Assembly (NCBI RefSeq): GCF_028688295.1 | Contig: NZ_JAQTYM010000009.1 | Span: 1 to 59,256 of the forward strand | Direction: 5' to 3' | Origin: Sulfuricurvum sp. | GTDB lineage: Bacteria > Campylobacterota > Campylobacteria > Campylobacterales > Sulfurimonadaceae | Length of the DNA stretch: 59,256 nt | Shown: positions 1 to 8,549 of the stretch, piece after piece | Position numbering within the stretch: the stretch's first letter is position 1 | Layout: each line of letters begins with the position of its first letter | Notes under the pieces: generated by a model | Databases searched by the model: none | What the model saw: the letters and a program-made list of their open reading frames with translations, nothing else | What the model was told of the DNA's origin: nothing | Position numbers and translations under genes: made by a program

Positions 1-1617
1 GATAATAATGCAAATAATACTAATGAAACAGTCAGTTTGAGTAATTTCACTATTACAGGTACACAAAATGCAGTTACATACACTCCGTTAGATACAGTCG
101 TTGATAGCTTTGTATATACTGTGACAGATACAAATGGTACTGATTATTTGGCAAATTTAGATATCACTATTCATGATGACAGTCCGGTTGTGAATGATAC
201 GACGGCTATTTCGATTTCCTTACCTCCTGAAACAGATACAAATATTCTTTTAACTTTGGATGTGTCTGGTTCAATGTCCGCAGCGTATGGCGGAACTGTA
301 ACCTATACAGATCAGAATGGTAATACTGTAACTACTACTCGCTTTGAGCTTGCGAAACAAGCATTGATCGATACTATTAATGCGTATGATGCTAACGGTA
401 ATATTAAAGTTAATTTATCTCTATTTAACAGCACAGCAATAACTGCATTGAATTGGGTAGATGCAACTACCGCTAAAAACTACATTAATGCTTTAAGCAT
501 GAATTCTAATGGACAAATTACTTATAATGGAAATACTATCACTGGTTTGACAAGTGTTAATACTAACTATGAAGCGGCGTTGAATGAGACGATTAAAGCT
601 GATGATAATGGAATTCCTGTAGCAGATCAAACGGTTGCCTACTTTATTTCCGATGGTGCTCCAACGGTAGAAAATAATGAAGGGAATGATGTCAATGGAA
701 ACGTTGGCACGGATGCAGAAACTGGGTGGCTAGATACACCATATGTAAATAATTGGACAAATTTTATTGCAGCTAATAATATTAATCTTACTGTTATTGG
801 GATTGGGTCTAATCTAAATACTGATTATTTAAATCTAGTGCAAGTAGAAGATGGAAAAACTGCTATTGTAGTTACAAATGTAGAAGAACTCAGTAATACG
901 ATTACTAGCAATATCGAATCTGTTACTGGTAGTCTCTATGGCTCAGATGGCCAAGCAGGTATCAATTTCGGTGCTGATAGCGGTCATATTCTTCAATTGA
1001 GTTATAACGGAACGACGTATATATATGATCAAGCCAATCCAACTCAAGATATTACGTTGAGCGAAGGTATGATGGCACTAAATTTTGAGACTGGTAAGTT
1101 TACCTATACACCTACCAGTACAAGCGGACTCGATATTACTGAAAATTTCATTATCAGTGTAACGGATGCAGATGGTGACAGTACACTGGATAAACCTTTA
1201 AGTCTTGTTATCGGTATTGATGAAAGCTTTACCTTTACGGGTACTGCGATTGATGGACATGCAGGAATGGACACATTGATTCTACAATCAAATGCTAATA
1301 TTGATTTCTCAGCATTGGCAAATGATGTCATCAAAAATATTGAAGTATTAGATTTAGCACAAAACGGCAATCATAATTTGACAAATCTTTCGTATGCCGA
1401 TGTGATTGATATGACAGATTCAAACAATACATTAAAAATTCTTGGCGATAGCACAAGTGATAAAGTGCAATTGACACAAGCTGATGGTTGGACAAATACG
1501 GGAACGGTTACAGAGTCAGGCCATACATTTGATATTTATATGTCACATGGTATAAATGCTACTGATCCGACAGTAACAGTTAAAGTCGAACAAATTATCG
1601 ATAATTCTGTTAGTTAA
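1..1617 (+). CDS. Large secreted adhesin, C-terminal part (vWA domain and type I secretion C-terminus), 5'-truncated
   Basis: The reading frame is open from base 1, so the gene begins upstream of the window. The visible 538 residues start with a VCBS/cadherin-like beta segment. Next comes a von Willebrand A domain, whose MIDAS motif DVSGSMS lies at about residues 87-93. The tail contains one RTX-like turn (GHAGMDTLIL) and a C-terminal region typical of type I-secreted adhesins of the LapA/BapA class. Composition is rich in Asn, Thr and Asp with almost no Cys, as expected for a calcium-binding extracellular protein. The next two genes encode LapG-like and LapD-like proteins, which process and control such adhesins, so this is probably their substrate. 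The N-terminal retention module and LapG cleavage site (typically TAAG/PAAG) lie outside the window. No exporter genes (lapEBC type) are visible. Confidence 0.85.
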   Translation, partial: DNNANNTNETVSLSNFTITGTQNAVTYTPLDTVVDSFVYTVTDTNGTDYLANLDITIHDDSPVVNDTTAISISLPPETDTNILLTLDVSGSMSAAYGGTVTYTDQNGNTVTTTRFELAKQALIDTINAYDANGNIKVNLSLFNSTAITALNWVDATTAKNYINALSMNSNGQITYNGNTITGLTSVNTNYEAALNETIKADDNGIPVADQTVAYFISDGAPTVENNEGNDVNGNVGTDAETGWLDTPYVNNWTNFIAANNINLTVIGIGSNLNTDYLNLVQVEDGKTAIVVTNVEELSNTITSNIESVTGSLYGSDGQAGINFGADSGHILQLSYNGTTYIYDQANPTQDITLSEGMMALNFETGKFTYTPTSTSGLDITENFIISVTDADGDSTLDKPLSLVIGIDESFTFTGTAIDGHAGMDTLILQSNANIDFSALANDVIKNIEVLDLAQNGNHNLTNLSYADVIDMTDSNNTLKILGDSTSDKVQLTQADGWTNTGTVTESGHTFDIYMSHGINATDPTVTVKVEQIIDNSVS

Positions 1618-1636
1618 AAACTGCTACAATAAGAGC

Positions 1637-2281
1637 ATGAAAAAAACCTTTGCTCTTTTCTTCATTTTGGCGGCACTTGCCGCCATTCTCATTAGCTCCC
1701 CAGAATTTTCTATTGCAAAAGCTTTTATGGATAAAATTGAGCGTGAATATGGTCAAATTGCCAAAAAAAGGGCTTTTTATCTCGTTCAAATGATGAATGA
1801 TGCACGGGATTTGGATGATATGGGAAAAATGGAAAAGGTGAATGATTTTTTCAATCAAACCCCTTATGCATCGGATAAAACGATATGGGGAATTAGCGAT
1901 TACTGGGCGACACGTTATGAGTTTGTCGGTAAAGATCGCGCCGATTGCGAAGACTATGTTATCGCCAAATATTTTACCCTCAAAGAGTTAGGTGTCCCTA
2001 CCTCAAAACTCTATATGACGTATGCCAAATCGATCCGATATAAAACGGCTCATTTGGTACTTACCTACTACGAAACACCCAAATCGATACCGCTTGTTTT
2101 GGATAACTACAATTTCAAAATTCTCCCCGCATCGGTTCGTGATGATTTGATTCCGATATACAGCTTTAGCGGAGATGAACTCTTTAATGCCAAACAGGCA
2201 CAAATCGGAAAAATGGTTCCGGCGGCAACCCGACAAAAACGTCCATGGGACGAATTAGTTATAACACGACAAAAGGATTAG
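1637..2281 (+). CDS. lapG: LapG-like periplasmic transglutaminase-like cysteine protease
   Basis: This 214-residue protein has an N-terminal hydrophobic signal segment (residues 4-22), then a bacterial transglutaminase-like cysteine peptidase (BTLCP, DUF920) domain. The catalytic triad is visible as Cys in DCEDYV (about residue 98), His in TAHLVL and Asp in LDNYN. Proteins of this family (Pseudomonas LapG) cut the N-terminus of a LapA-type adhesin in the periplasm and release it from the cell surface. The gene lies 19 bases after the adhesin stop and 3 bases before the LapD-like gene, so all three are probably co-transcribed. A TACAAT box at 1625-1630 could also give a local start. Length and motif order fit the family well. 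Confidence 0.9.
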   Translation: MKKTFALFFILAALAAILISSPEFSIAKAFMDKIEREYGQIAKKRAFYLVQMMNDARDLDDMGKMEKVNDFFNQTPYASDKTIWGISDYWATRYEFVGKDRADCEDYVIAKYFTLKELGVPTSKLYMTYAKSIRYKTAHLVLTYYETPKSIPLVLDNYNFKILPASVRDDLIPIYSFSGDELFNAKQAQIGKMVPAATRQKRPWDELVITRQKD

Positions 2282-2284
2282 ACC

Positions 2285-4246
2285 ATGAGTTTATTTAAAC
2301 AGTTGGTGATCATGTTGACCCTCTTTTTAGGGGTGATACTAATCTCGGTGATGCTTCTAAATTTTAAATCGGCAACCGAGTTTGTCCAAAATCAGCTCTA
2401 TAGCGATGCTAAAAATACGGCGCATTCATTAGGACTTTCTCTCTCAAAAGTTGCTGATCCAAAAGATGCTTCGAGTATGGAGACAATGATCAATGCGATC
2501 TATGACAGCGGGTATTACCAACGTATCCGTCTTGTCGATATTGATGATGAAGAGGTCTACACTCGAGAGAGTGATGTTCGGGTAAGTGATGTTCCTCAAT
2601 GGTTTATCGAGATGGTACCGATCAATAATGCAAGTGCAACGAGTGATATTATGATCGGATGGAACCGCTTTGGTACGCTAGAAGTGAGTGGACACACGGG
2701 GAATGCGTATCGACAACTTTACAGTACGTTTATTGATTTAGTACAAACCTTTTTAATGATCGGTATTATTGTTTTTGCAACTTTATATTTCTTATTATCT
2801 TTGAGCCTTAAATCATTGAAACGTATCCGAGATCAAGCCAAAGCAATTATCGATAATGAATTTATTATTGAGAAAAAAATTCCCTTTACGACTGAATTCC
2901 GCTCTGTCACCACAGCGATGAATGCAATGGTGGCTAAAGTCAAAGATATTTTTGAACGTGAAAATGAAACATTACGTCGTTATCATGAGCTCCTCTACAA
3001 AGATACAGAAACTAAACTCCATAACCGTCGTTATCTCACTGCAAAACTTCCCGATTATTTGCAGTCAGATGCATCCCTCTCTTCGGGGATTTATCTTTTG
3101 ATCAGTTTGGATGAAATTGATCGATTGAAACGGGAAAAAGGGTATGAACGTTATACCCAGATCATCAATACGTTGGCTGATGAATTGAATACACAACTGG
3201 GTTCATTTCGCCACACTTTGATTGCAAGATTGAATGAATCTGACTTTTTCGCCGCTATTCCTGCTTGTGAAATAGAACCGGTTAGCCATCAAATTGAAAT
3301 AATTATGACTCACATGCGTGAAATGATCGAGAAAATGGATAAAGAGCTTTTAAACTATTTGATTATTGGGTGCGGCGTAGGAATCTACAGTGAAAATGAT
3401 ACCTTAAAAACACTCTTTTCACGCGCTGACCATGCGGTCATTCAGGCGAAACTTCGTGGTAATTTCTCGATTGATTTAAATCATGAAAGTAATGAAGCCT
3501 TGGTGCTCGGACGGGAAGAATGGCGTAGTGAATTGTTGAAAAGTTTGGATGAATCGCGTATGCTTTTGGCATTTCAAAGTGTGGTGGAACAACGAGGTGA
3601 TAATCTTAATGTAATCCATGAGGAGATATTTTTACGCCTGTTGGATCGTGAAGGGATTATCCATTCGGCGGGGTATTTTATTCCTGTGGCCACGAGTTTG
3701 GGGTTGATCGATACTTTGGATCGTTATATGATCGAAAAAGTTTTCAAACATATAAAAGAGCATAATCCCATCACCCCTTTAGCCCTGAATTTAAGCGGTG
3801 ATTTTGTAAAAAAATACAGCAATATTCAATGGTTAAGAGCCCAATTGGAAACGTTTCATCGTCAAAATGATTTGGTATTATGGTTTGAAGTGAGTAACAC
3901 TACTGCTTTACATGAGCTTGAAGCGGTATCTGCCATTAGTGCTTTAGTAAAAATGTTCGGGTATCGTTTCGGGATTGATCACTTTACAATCCCAGAAGCG
4001 GGTGCCCACTATCTCCAAGCCATCCGTCCTGATTATGTCAAAGCAAACAGTGCGTATTTACAAGATATGATGTTTGATCATGATACGGGTAAAAGTCGTG
4101 AGAGTTTTAACAACCTGATTCGCAGTCTCGGAATCTCGATTGTTGCTATTAATATTGAAGAGGCGAAAGAGGTTGAAAACTTAAAAATACTAGGTATTGA
4201 ATGTTTCCAAGGTTCTCATATCGCACCGGTAGCCTTGCTACAATAG
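2285..4246 (+). CDS. lapD: LapD-like c-di-GMP receptor (LapD/MoxY periplasmic domain, HAMP, degenerate GGDEF and EAL)
   Basis: The 653-residue protein starts with a transmembrane helix (7-27), followed by a periplasmic LapD_MoxY-type domain (about 28-150), a second helix (152-174), a HAMP region and a GGDEF-EAL tandem. The GGDEF site reads NESDF (317-321) and the EAL site reads EEIFLR (446-451), so neither cyclase nor phosphodiesterase activity is expected. A Gly-Trp pair at 125-126 matches the loop in Pseudomonas LapD whose Trp docks LapG. In the known system, c-di-GMP bound to the EAL domain makes the periplasmic domain sequester LapG, so the adhesin stays on the cell. Direct adjacency to lapG and the adhesin supports the same role. 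The stop at 4246 is followed by a non-coding stretch. Confidence 0.88.
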   Translation: MSLFKQLVIMLTLFLGVILISVMLLNFKSATEFVQNQLYSDAKNTAHSLGLSLSKVADPKDASSMETMINAIYDSGYYQRIRLVDIDDEEVYTRESDVRVSDVPQWFIEMVPINNASATSDIMIGWNRFGTLEVSGHTGNAYRQLYSTFIDLVQTFLMIGIIVFATLYFLLSLSLKSLKRIRDQAKAIIDNEFIIEKKIPFTTEFRSVTTAMNAMVAKVKDIFERENETLRRYHELLYKDTETKLHNRRYLTAKLPDYLQSDASLSSGIYLLISLDEIDRLKREKGYERYTQIINTLADELNTQLGSFRHTLIARLNESDFFAAIPACEIEPVSHQIEIIMTHMREMIEKMDKELLNYLIIGCGVGIYSENDTLKTLFSRADHAVIQAKLRGNFSIDLNHESNEALVLGREEWRSELLKSLDESRMLLAFQSVVEQRGDNLNVIHEEIFLRLLDREGIIHSAGYFIPVATSLGLIDTLDRYMIEKVFKHIKEHNPITPLALNLSGDFVKKYSNIQWLRAQLETFHRQNDLVLWFEVSNTTALHELEAVSAISALVKMFGYRFGIDHFTIPEAGAHYLQAIRPDYVKANSAYLQDMMFDHDTGKSRESFNNLIRSLGISIVAINIEEAKEVENLKILGIECFQGSHIAPVALLQ

Positions 4247-4262
4247 TTTATGCAGATTTCCT

Positions 4263-4332
4263 GTCATTCTCGTGAACAGGGGAATCTAGTTGAATCCCTT
4301 ACGGGCACTTCACCTGCCTACGCAGGTATGAC
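4263..4332. repeat. MITE-like short interspersed repeat
   Basis: The stretch starts with GTCATTCTCGTGAACAGG and ends with CTACGCAGGTATGAC, so its tips are inverted (GTCAT/ATGAC). Its interior (ggaatctagttgaatccctt) matches the general style of the GTCATTCCCGCG-type repeats scattered in many proteobacterial genomes. A relative lies at 4511-4605. No coding frame is apparent. The family assignment is by eye and copy number is unknown. Confidence 0.45.
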
Positions 4333-4337
4333 GTAAG

Positions 4338-4421
4338 CTATTCTTTTTTTTTTCGTGTTAAAACAAACGCAAAAACAGCGATAACCGCCAGTAGAATAAA
4401 AATATTTCCTTGTTCTTCCAT
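4338..4421 (-). CDS. Candidate 27-residue single-span membrane protein
   Basis: On the minus strand an ATG at 4421 opens a 27-codon frame ending at TAG. The product starts with MEEQGN, continues with a hydrophobic stretch (about residues 7-22: IFILLAVIAVFAFVLT) and ends in a positive tail RKKKE, which is the classic layout of a small inner-membrane protein with cytoplasmic C-terminus. An AAGGGA ribosome binding site lies about 6 bases upstream of the ATG. The gene sits between two MITE-like repeats in a stretch otherwise without genes. No family is recognised. Translation is not proven, but the combination of start signal, helix and basic tail is unlikely by chance. The A10 run inside the Lys codons could be prone to slippage. 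Confidence 0.5.
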   Translation of the reverse strand: MEEQGNIFILLAVIAVFAFVLTRKKKE

Positions 4422-4510
4422 TAGATTCCCTTCAGTAGTTTTTCATGATTTTAAGATGATATCTTTTTTTGTCGCTTTTATTCAATGTGATTATTATAAC
4501 GTAGGTTTTC

Positions 4511-4605
4511 GTCATTCCCGCGAAGGAGGGAGAAGTGCCTTATGGATAAATCAAGTTTTTGCTTAACTATAAAAGATGGATACTAGAGACAAGAGCGAGG
4601 ATGAC
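4511..4605. repeat. MITE-like short interspersed repeat, second copy
   Basis: This stretch begins GTCATTCCCGCGAAGGAGGG and ends GAGCGAGGATGAC, giving imperfect terminal inverted repeats related to those at 4263-4332. The middle is unrelated AT-rich sequence. It lies directly upstream of ygiQ, so promoter signals for ygiQ may be within it or just after. The element boundaries are judged by eye. Confidence 0.4.
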
Positions 4606-4627
4606 AAGGATATGGTAAACTTCGATT

Positions 4628-6367
4628 ATGAAAACAATTACCCCAGAACATCTCCGTTATTTACCCACCACCCGTGCCGAAATGGACGCACGGGGCTGGG
4701 ATGCGTGCGATATTATCCTCATCTCCGGCGATGCCTACATCGATTCACCCTTTATCGGTGTTGCCGTAGTGGGACGGATATTGGAGAGAGAAGGGTATCG
4801 TGTCGGGATTATCGGACAGCCTGATATCACTACGGATGATGTGATGCGTTTAGGGGAACCGAAACTTTTTTGGGGGGTGAGCGGCGGGAGCGTCGATTCG
4901 ATGGTCTCGAACTACACCGCAACCAAAAAATTCCGCAACAGCGACGACTACACCCCCGGTGGCGTCAATAACGCGCGACCAGATCGTGCGACGTTGGTTT
5001 ACACCAACCTAATCCGCAAATATTTTAAAAACACTGTTCCTATCGTCCTCGGAGGGATCGAGGCGAGTTTGCGCCGTGTTACCCATTATGATTATTGGAC
5101 AAACAAACTGCGCAAACCGATCCTCTTTGATTCTAAAGCCGATTATCTGATTTACGGAATGGGGGAGGGGGCGATAGTCGCTCTTCCAAAAGCGTTATCA
5201 AACGGTGAATCTCCTCATAACATTAGAGGGGTGTGTTATATCGCTAAAGAGCCTCGTGATGGGTATTTGACCTTGCCATCTCATGCAGAGTGTTTGGAAA
5301 ACAAAGAGCGTTATATCGATCTCTTCGATATGTTTTATAACCATAACGATCCCATATCGGCAAAAGGTTTGTGTCAAGAGGTGGACGGACGCTACGCGAT
5401 CCAAAATCCTCCCGCCGATTATCTCGATGAGAACGAGATGGATGCTGTGAGTGCCTTGCCCTTTACCCGTGAGCTTCACCCCTACCATCGTCCTCAAGGT
5501 GCGGTGAAGTGTTTGGAGACAATCAAGTTTTCCATTATGACCCATCAGGGGTGCTGGGGAGAGTGTAATTTTTGTGCCATCGGGGTTCATCAGGGGCGTA
5601 CCATTCGCACCCGAAGTGAGGAGTCCATCCTAAAAGAAGCGACGCAGTTTACCGAGTACAAAGATTTCAAAGGGATCATCAGCGACGTCGGAGGCCCAAC
5701 GGCAAACATGTACGGCTATGAATGTGCCAAAAAGCTCAAACACGGTACGTGTGATCATCAGCGGTGTGTCGATGATACCCATCTGTGTAAATCGATGAAG
5801 GTCGATCACACACGTGTTATCAATCTCCTCCGACGGCTTCGTGAAGTACGAGGGATCAAAAAAGCGTTTGTCGCTTCGGGGGTGCGGTACGATCTCATCA
5901 ACGAAGATAAACGTCAAGGGTATGAGTACCTCAAAGAGATGGTGAAACATCACATCTCAGGACAGATGAAAGTTGCCCCTGAACACACCTCCGATCATGT
6001 CCTCCATCTGATGAACAAACCGGGTAAACAGACTCTCGTTGATTTCAAAAAGCTCTATGATCAGCTCAACCGCGAAGAGGGGAAAAAGCAATTTTTAACC
6101 TACTATCTCATCGCCGCTCATCCGGGATGCACCGAGAAAGATATGCACGATCTGAAACGCTTTACGAGCGATGAGCTAAAGATGAACCCTGAACAAGCAC
6201 AGGTTTTTACCCCGACCCCCGGAACGTACTCGGCGGTGATGTACTACACCGAGATGGATCCTGCCACCCGCAAAAAAATCTTCGTTGAAAAAGATACGGC
6301 GCGTAAAGAGAAGCAAAAACAGATCGTTGTTGCTAAAGACAATTTTAAAAGCGGGTTTGGGAGTTAA
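4628..6367 (+). CDS. ygiQ: YgiQ family radical SAM protein
   Basis: The 579-residue protein has an N-terminal cobalamin-binding-like region (the UPF0313/YgiQ N domain, about residues 1-290). A radical SAM core follows, with the cluster motif CWGECNFCAIGVHQG near residue 307. Family hallmarks include the PTANMYG segment and the late YLIAAHPGCT motif. It is shorter than the E. coli homologue, mostly at the C-terminus. The biochemical role of YgiQ is not established; a [4Fe-4S]-SAM radical reaction is expected. The start at ATG 4628 gives the conserved N-terminus (RYLPTTRAEMDARGWD). It is a single gene between repeats upstream and a transferred-looking island downstream. Confidence 0.9.
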   Translation: MKTITPEHLRYLPTTRAEMDARGWDACDIILISGDAYIDSPFIGVAVVGRILEREGYRVGIIGQPDITTDDVMRLGEPKLFWGVSGGSVDSMVSNYTATKKFRNSDDYTPGGVNNARPDRATLVYTNLIRKYFKNTVPIVLGGIEASLRRVTHYDYWTNKLRKPILFDSKADYLIYGMGEGAIVALPKALSNGESPHNIRGVCYIAKEPRDGYLTLPSHAECLENKERYIDLFDMFYNHNDPISAKGLCQEVDGRYAIQNPPADYLDENEMDAVSALPFTRELHPYHRPQGAVKCLETIKFSIMTHQGCWGECNFCAIGVHQGRTIRTRSEESILKEATQFTEYKDFKGIISDVGGPTANMYGYECAKKLKHGTCDHQRCVDDTHLCKSMKVDHTRVINLLRRLREVRGIKKAFVASGVRYDLINEDKRQGYEYLKEMVKHHISGQMKVAPEHTSDHVLHLMNKPGKQTLVDFKKLYDQLNREEGKKQFLTYYLIAAHPGCTEKDMHDLKRFTSDELKMNPEQAQVFTPTPGTYSAVMYYTEMDPATRKKIFVEKDTARKEKQKQIVVAKDNFKSGFGS

Positions 6368-6394
6368 AACGTATTTTACAAAGATATGTTGATG

Positions 6395-6400
6395 TATAAT
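6395..6400 (+). promoter_or_regulatory. -10 box (TATAAT) of the NTPase island
   Basis: A consensus TATAAT sits 29 bases upstream of the ATG at 6430. It is preceded by an AT-rich stretch rather than a clear -35 box, which is usual for Campylobacterota sigma-70 promoters. A GGAG ribosome binding site follows at 6421-6424. It suggests the island is transcribed independently of ygiQ. Confidence 0.5.
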
Positions 6401-6429
6401 ATAAAGATTTTGATTCAGCCGGAGAACAT

Positions 6430-7536
6430 ATGGCTAATATTTTAGAAATGGCGAAAAATATTCATCCTACGCACACATTATCTGAGGAAGAATTAAGAGC
6501 GCGTTATATTGAAATTTACCCTAATATTAAACGTGATATTGAATTTTTTATAGAAGTGTATCCTGAAACATCTGCCCCACTTTTTATATCGGGTCAAATT
6601 GGGAGTGGAAAAAGTACTTTACTAAAAAGTCTGGTATTCAATAATGCAAAAATGCACTATTTAGATGTTTCTGATTTGTCAATTTTTAACCCGAATGATT
6701 CAATAGATGTCACATTACTAATTGTATATAAAATTTTTCAGTTAACTAATTCTCAGGGAGATCTATCTTCTATTGAAGAATTGATTACAAAAAATAGAGT
6801 TGATGATATATTTTTTGGTGTGGATAATAATGACATCATTAATACAATAATAGAATTTAAAAATAAGAATACAATCAAAAGTAAAGCTATTGTCATCGAT
6901 GGTTTAGATCGTTTTTTAGAATTATCCAATCTAAAAACGATTACCAATGTTTTATTGGATCTCGCATCTATTTGGAAAGTCTTGGAACAAAAACTCATTT
7001 TTGTGACACCTCTATTTTTTACACAATCCTCACAAGCATTGGCAGAATATGCTAAAGTATACGAAGCTGACACATTGGATCAAACGCATCTCACTATCCC
7101 TATTCCTGACCCAATCAATACGATTTTTTGGAAAGAATTTATAGCTGTTCGTGCACAGATGGATGAGCTGAAATTAAGTGATCAACAAATCAACGACCTA
7201 GTTGGACTTTCAGGTGGTGTATTACGCGGTACATTGGTTATTTTACGCCATTTACTTAATCTTATGTATCGCAATGGAGATGTTGTTGTAAAGGACACAC
7301 ATATTATACAGTTAAGCAAAGATGTACAAAATTCATTAAGTAAGCTAATGCCAAGTCCATTATCAAAAGATTGGGAAGCATTAGAGTATATAAATAAGTA
7401 TAAACCCTCTACAATTCCAAATAATGCTATTCACCTCTTTACAAAAGATATACCTTTAGCACTCTTTACCCAAAGAGATGGAAAAGTAATGTGTATCCTG
7501 CATCCTCTTGTAGAATTAAGTGACATTCCATTTTAG
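6430..7536 (+). CDS. P-loop NTPase of unknown function (AAA/STAND-like)
   Basis: This 368-residue protein has a Walker A motif GQIGSGKST (residues 55-63) and a Walker B-like strand AIVIDGLDRF (153-162). A second hydrophobic strand with LIFVTP follows near 189-194. The segment LSGGVLRGTLVILRHLL (260-276) resembles the GGxxR helix found after the core in AAA/STAND and KAP-type NTPases. The last 70 residues may form a small winged-helix-like domain. No membrane segment is seen. It leads a compact run of four genes: spacing to the next gene is 9 bases. Codon use is visibly more AT-rich than ygiQ before it and the trpD operon after it, suggesting horizontal acquisition. The function is not recognised. 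A role in a toxin-antitoxin or defence module is inferred from the neighbours. Confidence 0.75.
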   Translation: MANILEMAKNIHPTHTLSEEELRARYIEIYPNIKRDIEFFIEVYPETSAPLFISGQIGSGKSTLLKSLVFNNAKMHYLDVSDLSIFNPNDSIDVTLLIVYKIFQLTNSQGDLSSIEELITKNRVDDIFFGVDNNDIINTIIEFKNKNTIKSKAIVIDGLDRFLELSNLKTITNVLLDLASIWKVLEQKLIFVTPLFFTQSSQALAEYAKVYEADTLDQTHLTIPIPDPINTIFWKEFIAVRAQMDELKLSDQQINDLVGLSGGVLRGTLVILRHLLNLMYRNGDVVVKDTHIIQLSKDVQNSLSKLMPSPLSKDWEALEYINKYKPSTIPNNAIHLFTKDIPLALFTQRDGKVMCILHPLVELSDIPF

Positions 7537-7545
7537 GTTGATGAA

Positions 7546-8070
7546 ATGACATCCCTATTAAACAGCAGTGAATTGGCATTTAATCTTACTCAAATGGCTG
7601 GGACGTTGTCCTTGGTCTTGGCTGAGACGAATCGTGAGGAGATTGTTGAACAAATCCAACTTTTTGATTCAGAAATACAATATGAAGTAATTCAGTATGG
7701 AGAAAAAGCTAAATTTGAAACACTACTCCGAGAGAGAAATAGGTCACTTTTAGTTGATTTAACTGCTATCGATCAACCAAAATCTTTTTTGGATGTATTG
7801 GTACAGTTACGTGATAAGCTCGACGATGAACATCGATTGATTTTGTTAGGAAATCAAGCTATTTATAAAATGATTAATCAAGATTTTGAACAACTTAAAG
7901 GGTATGGATTAGAAGTATTTACTTTGTTTCCTGACGAAGATGAACGTTCAAAAATCATTCAATCGTTTGAAGAAAAATATGGAATGAGGAGCGATACATT
8001 TTTAGAACTATGGAGAGCGGGAGAGCTAGACGATACAGAGGAATATAATCGATGGTATGTGCTCCTTTAA
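7546..8070 (+). CDS. Hypothetical protein with alpha/beta N-terminus and antitoxin-like C-terminal tail
   Basis: The 174-residue product alternates beta strands and helices in its first 140 residues (for example SLLVDLTAID, RLILLGNQAIYKMI, LEVFTLFPDEDE), like a small Rossmann or receiver-type fold. No catalytic motif is recognised. The last 30 residues (KYGMRSDTFLELWRAGEL, then a DDTEEYNRWY stretch) resemble the tail motif found in many small antitoxins, in which a KYGM..eeF...W..Gel segment is followed by an aromatic end. The stop overlaps the start of the next gene by 19 bases, implying translational coupling. It probably works with the NTPase upstream and the small protein downstream. The family resemblance is by eye and unverified. 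Confidence 0.65.
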   Translation: MTSLLNSSELAFNLTQMAGTLSLVLAETNREEIVEQIQLFDSEIQYEVIQYGEKAKFETLLRERNRSLLVDLTAIDQPKSFLDVLVQLRDKLDDEHRLILLGNQAIYKMINQDFEQLKGYGLEVFTLFPDEDERSKIIQSFEEKYGMRSDTFLELWRAGELDDTEEYNRWYVLL

Positions 8071-8540
8071 AAACTAATTATGTAGGCTACAAAGAGAGCG
8101 TACAAAATCGGAGTGTAAAAACAGAAAAAAGTTTTAATTCTCTAGTAAAAGATATACAAGTAGTTTATGAAAAGCTTTTTGGCTACTCGTCTGTGACGAC
8201 CATAAATGCCAATGTTCCTAAAATGATGGTTTTTACTAAAGCGGAGACTCCTCTAAAACTTGATCATTGGGAAATCACATTTAGTATTGATTTTAAACTC
8301 AAAGAGGGTTTTGCTAATGAGTTTAAATTGCATAAATACTCGTATGTGATGAAAAGCGATAGTGACACTCGATATTTCAGATTCGAGGGGACGGATGAGG
8401 GTGAAAAGGCGTGTCATCCTTATTATCATTTACATATCAAAGAAGATGGTGCACCTCGAATCGCAACTCATGTAGTCACACCATATGATTTTTTAGTTTT
8501 TATTGCCGATATGAGCGGAAGTTGTGAGGCTTTACAATAA
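8052..8540 (+). CDS. Small hypothetical protein, possible toxin partner
   Basis: The 162-residue product starts inside the end of the preceding gene. A GAGGAA ribosome binding site at about 8038-8043 sits 8 bases before the ATG, which decides this start. The middle and end are beta-rich with a cluster of His, Tyr and acidic residues (HPYYHLHIKEDG, near 134-145). The layout of a YSY strand, an RYFRFEG strand and a His-rich turn is weakly reminiscent of DUF6516/TumE-like proteins of toxin-antitoxin loci, but this is not a confident match. Coupling to a gene with an antitoxin-like tail supports that reading. An alternative is an uncharacterised accessory protein of the NTPase. Confidence 0.6.
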   Translation: MVCAPLKTNYVGYKESVQNRSVKTEKSFNSLVKDIQVVYEKLFGYSSVTTINANVPKMMVFTKAETPLKLDHWEITFSIDFKLKEGFANEFKLHKYSYVMKSDSDTRYFRFEGTDEGEKACHPYYHLHIKEDGAPRIATHVVTPYDFLVFIADMSGSCEALQ

Positions 8541-8549
8541 ATAAAGAAT

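Noticed and set aside
4576-4824. 82-residue frame overlapping the ygiQ start
   Set aside because: Out of frame with ygiQ, rich in His and Arg, no homology; ygiQ is clearly the real gene here.
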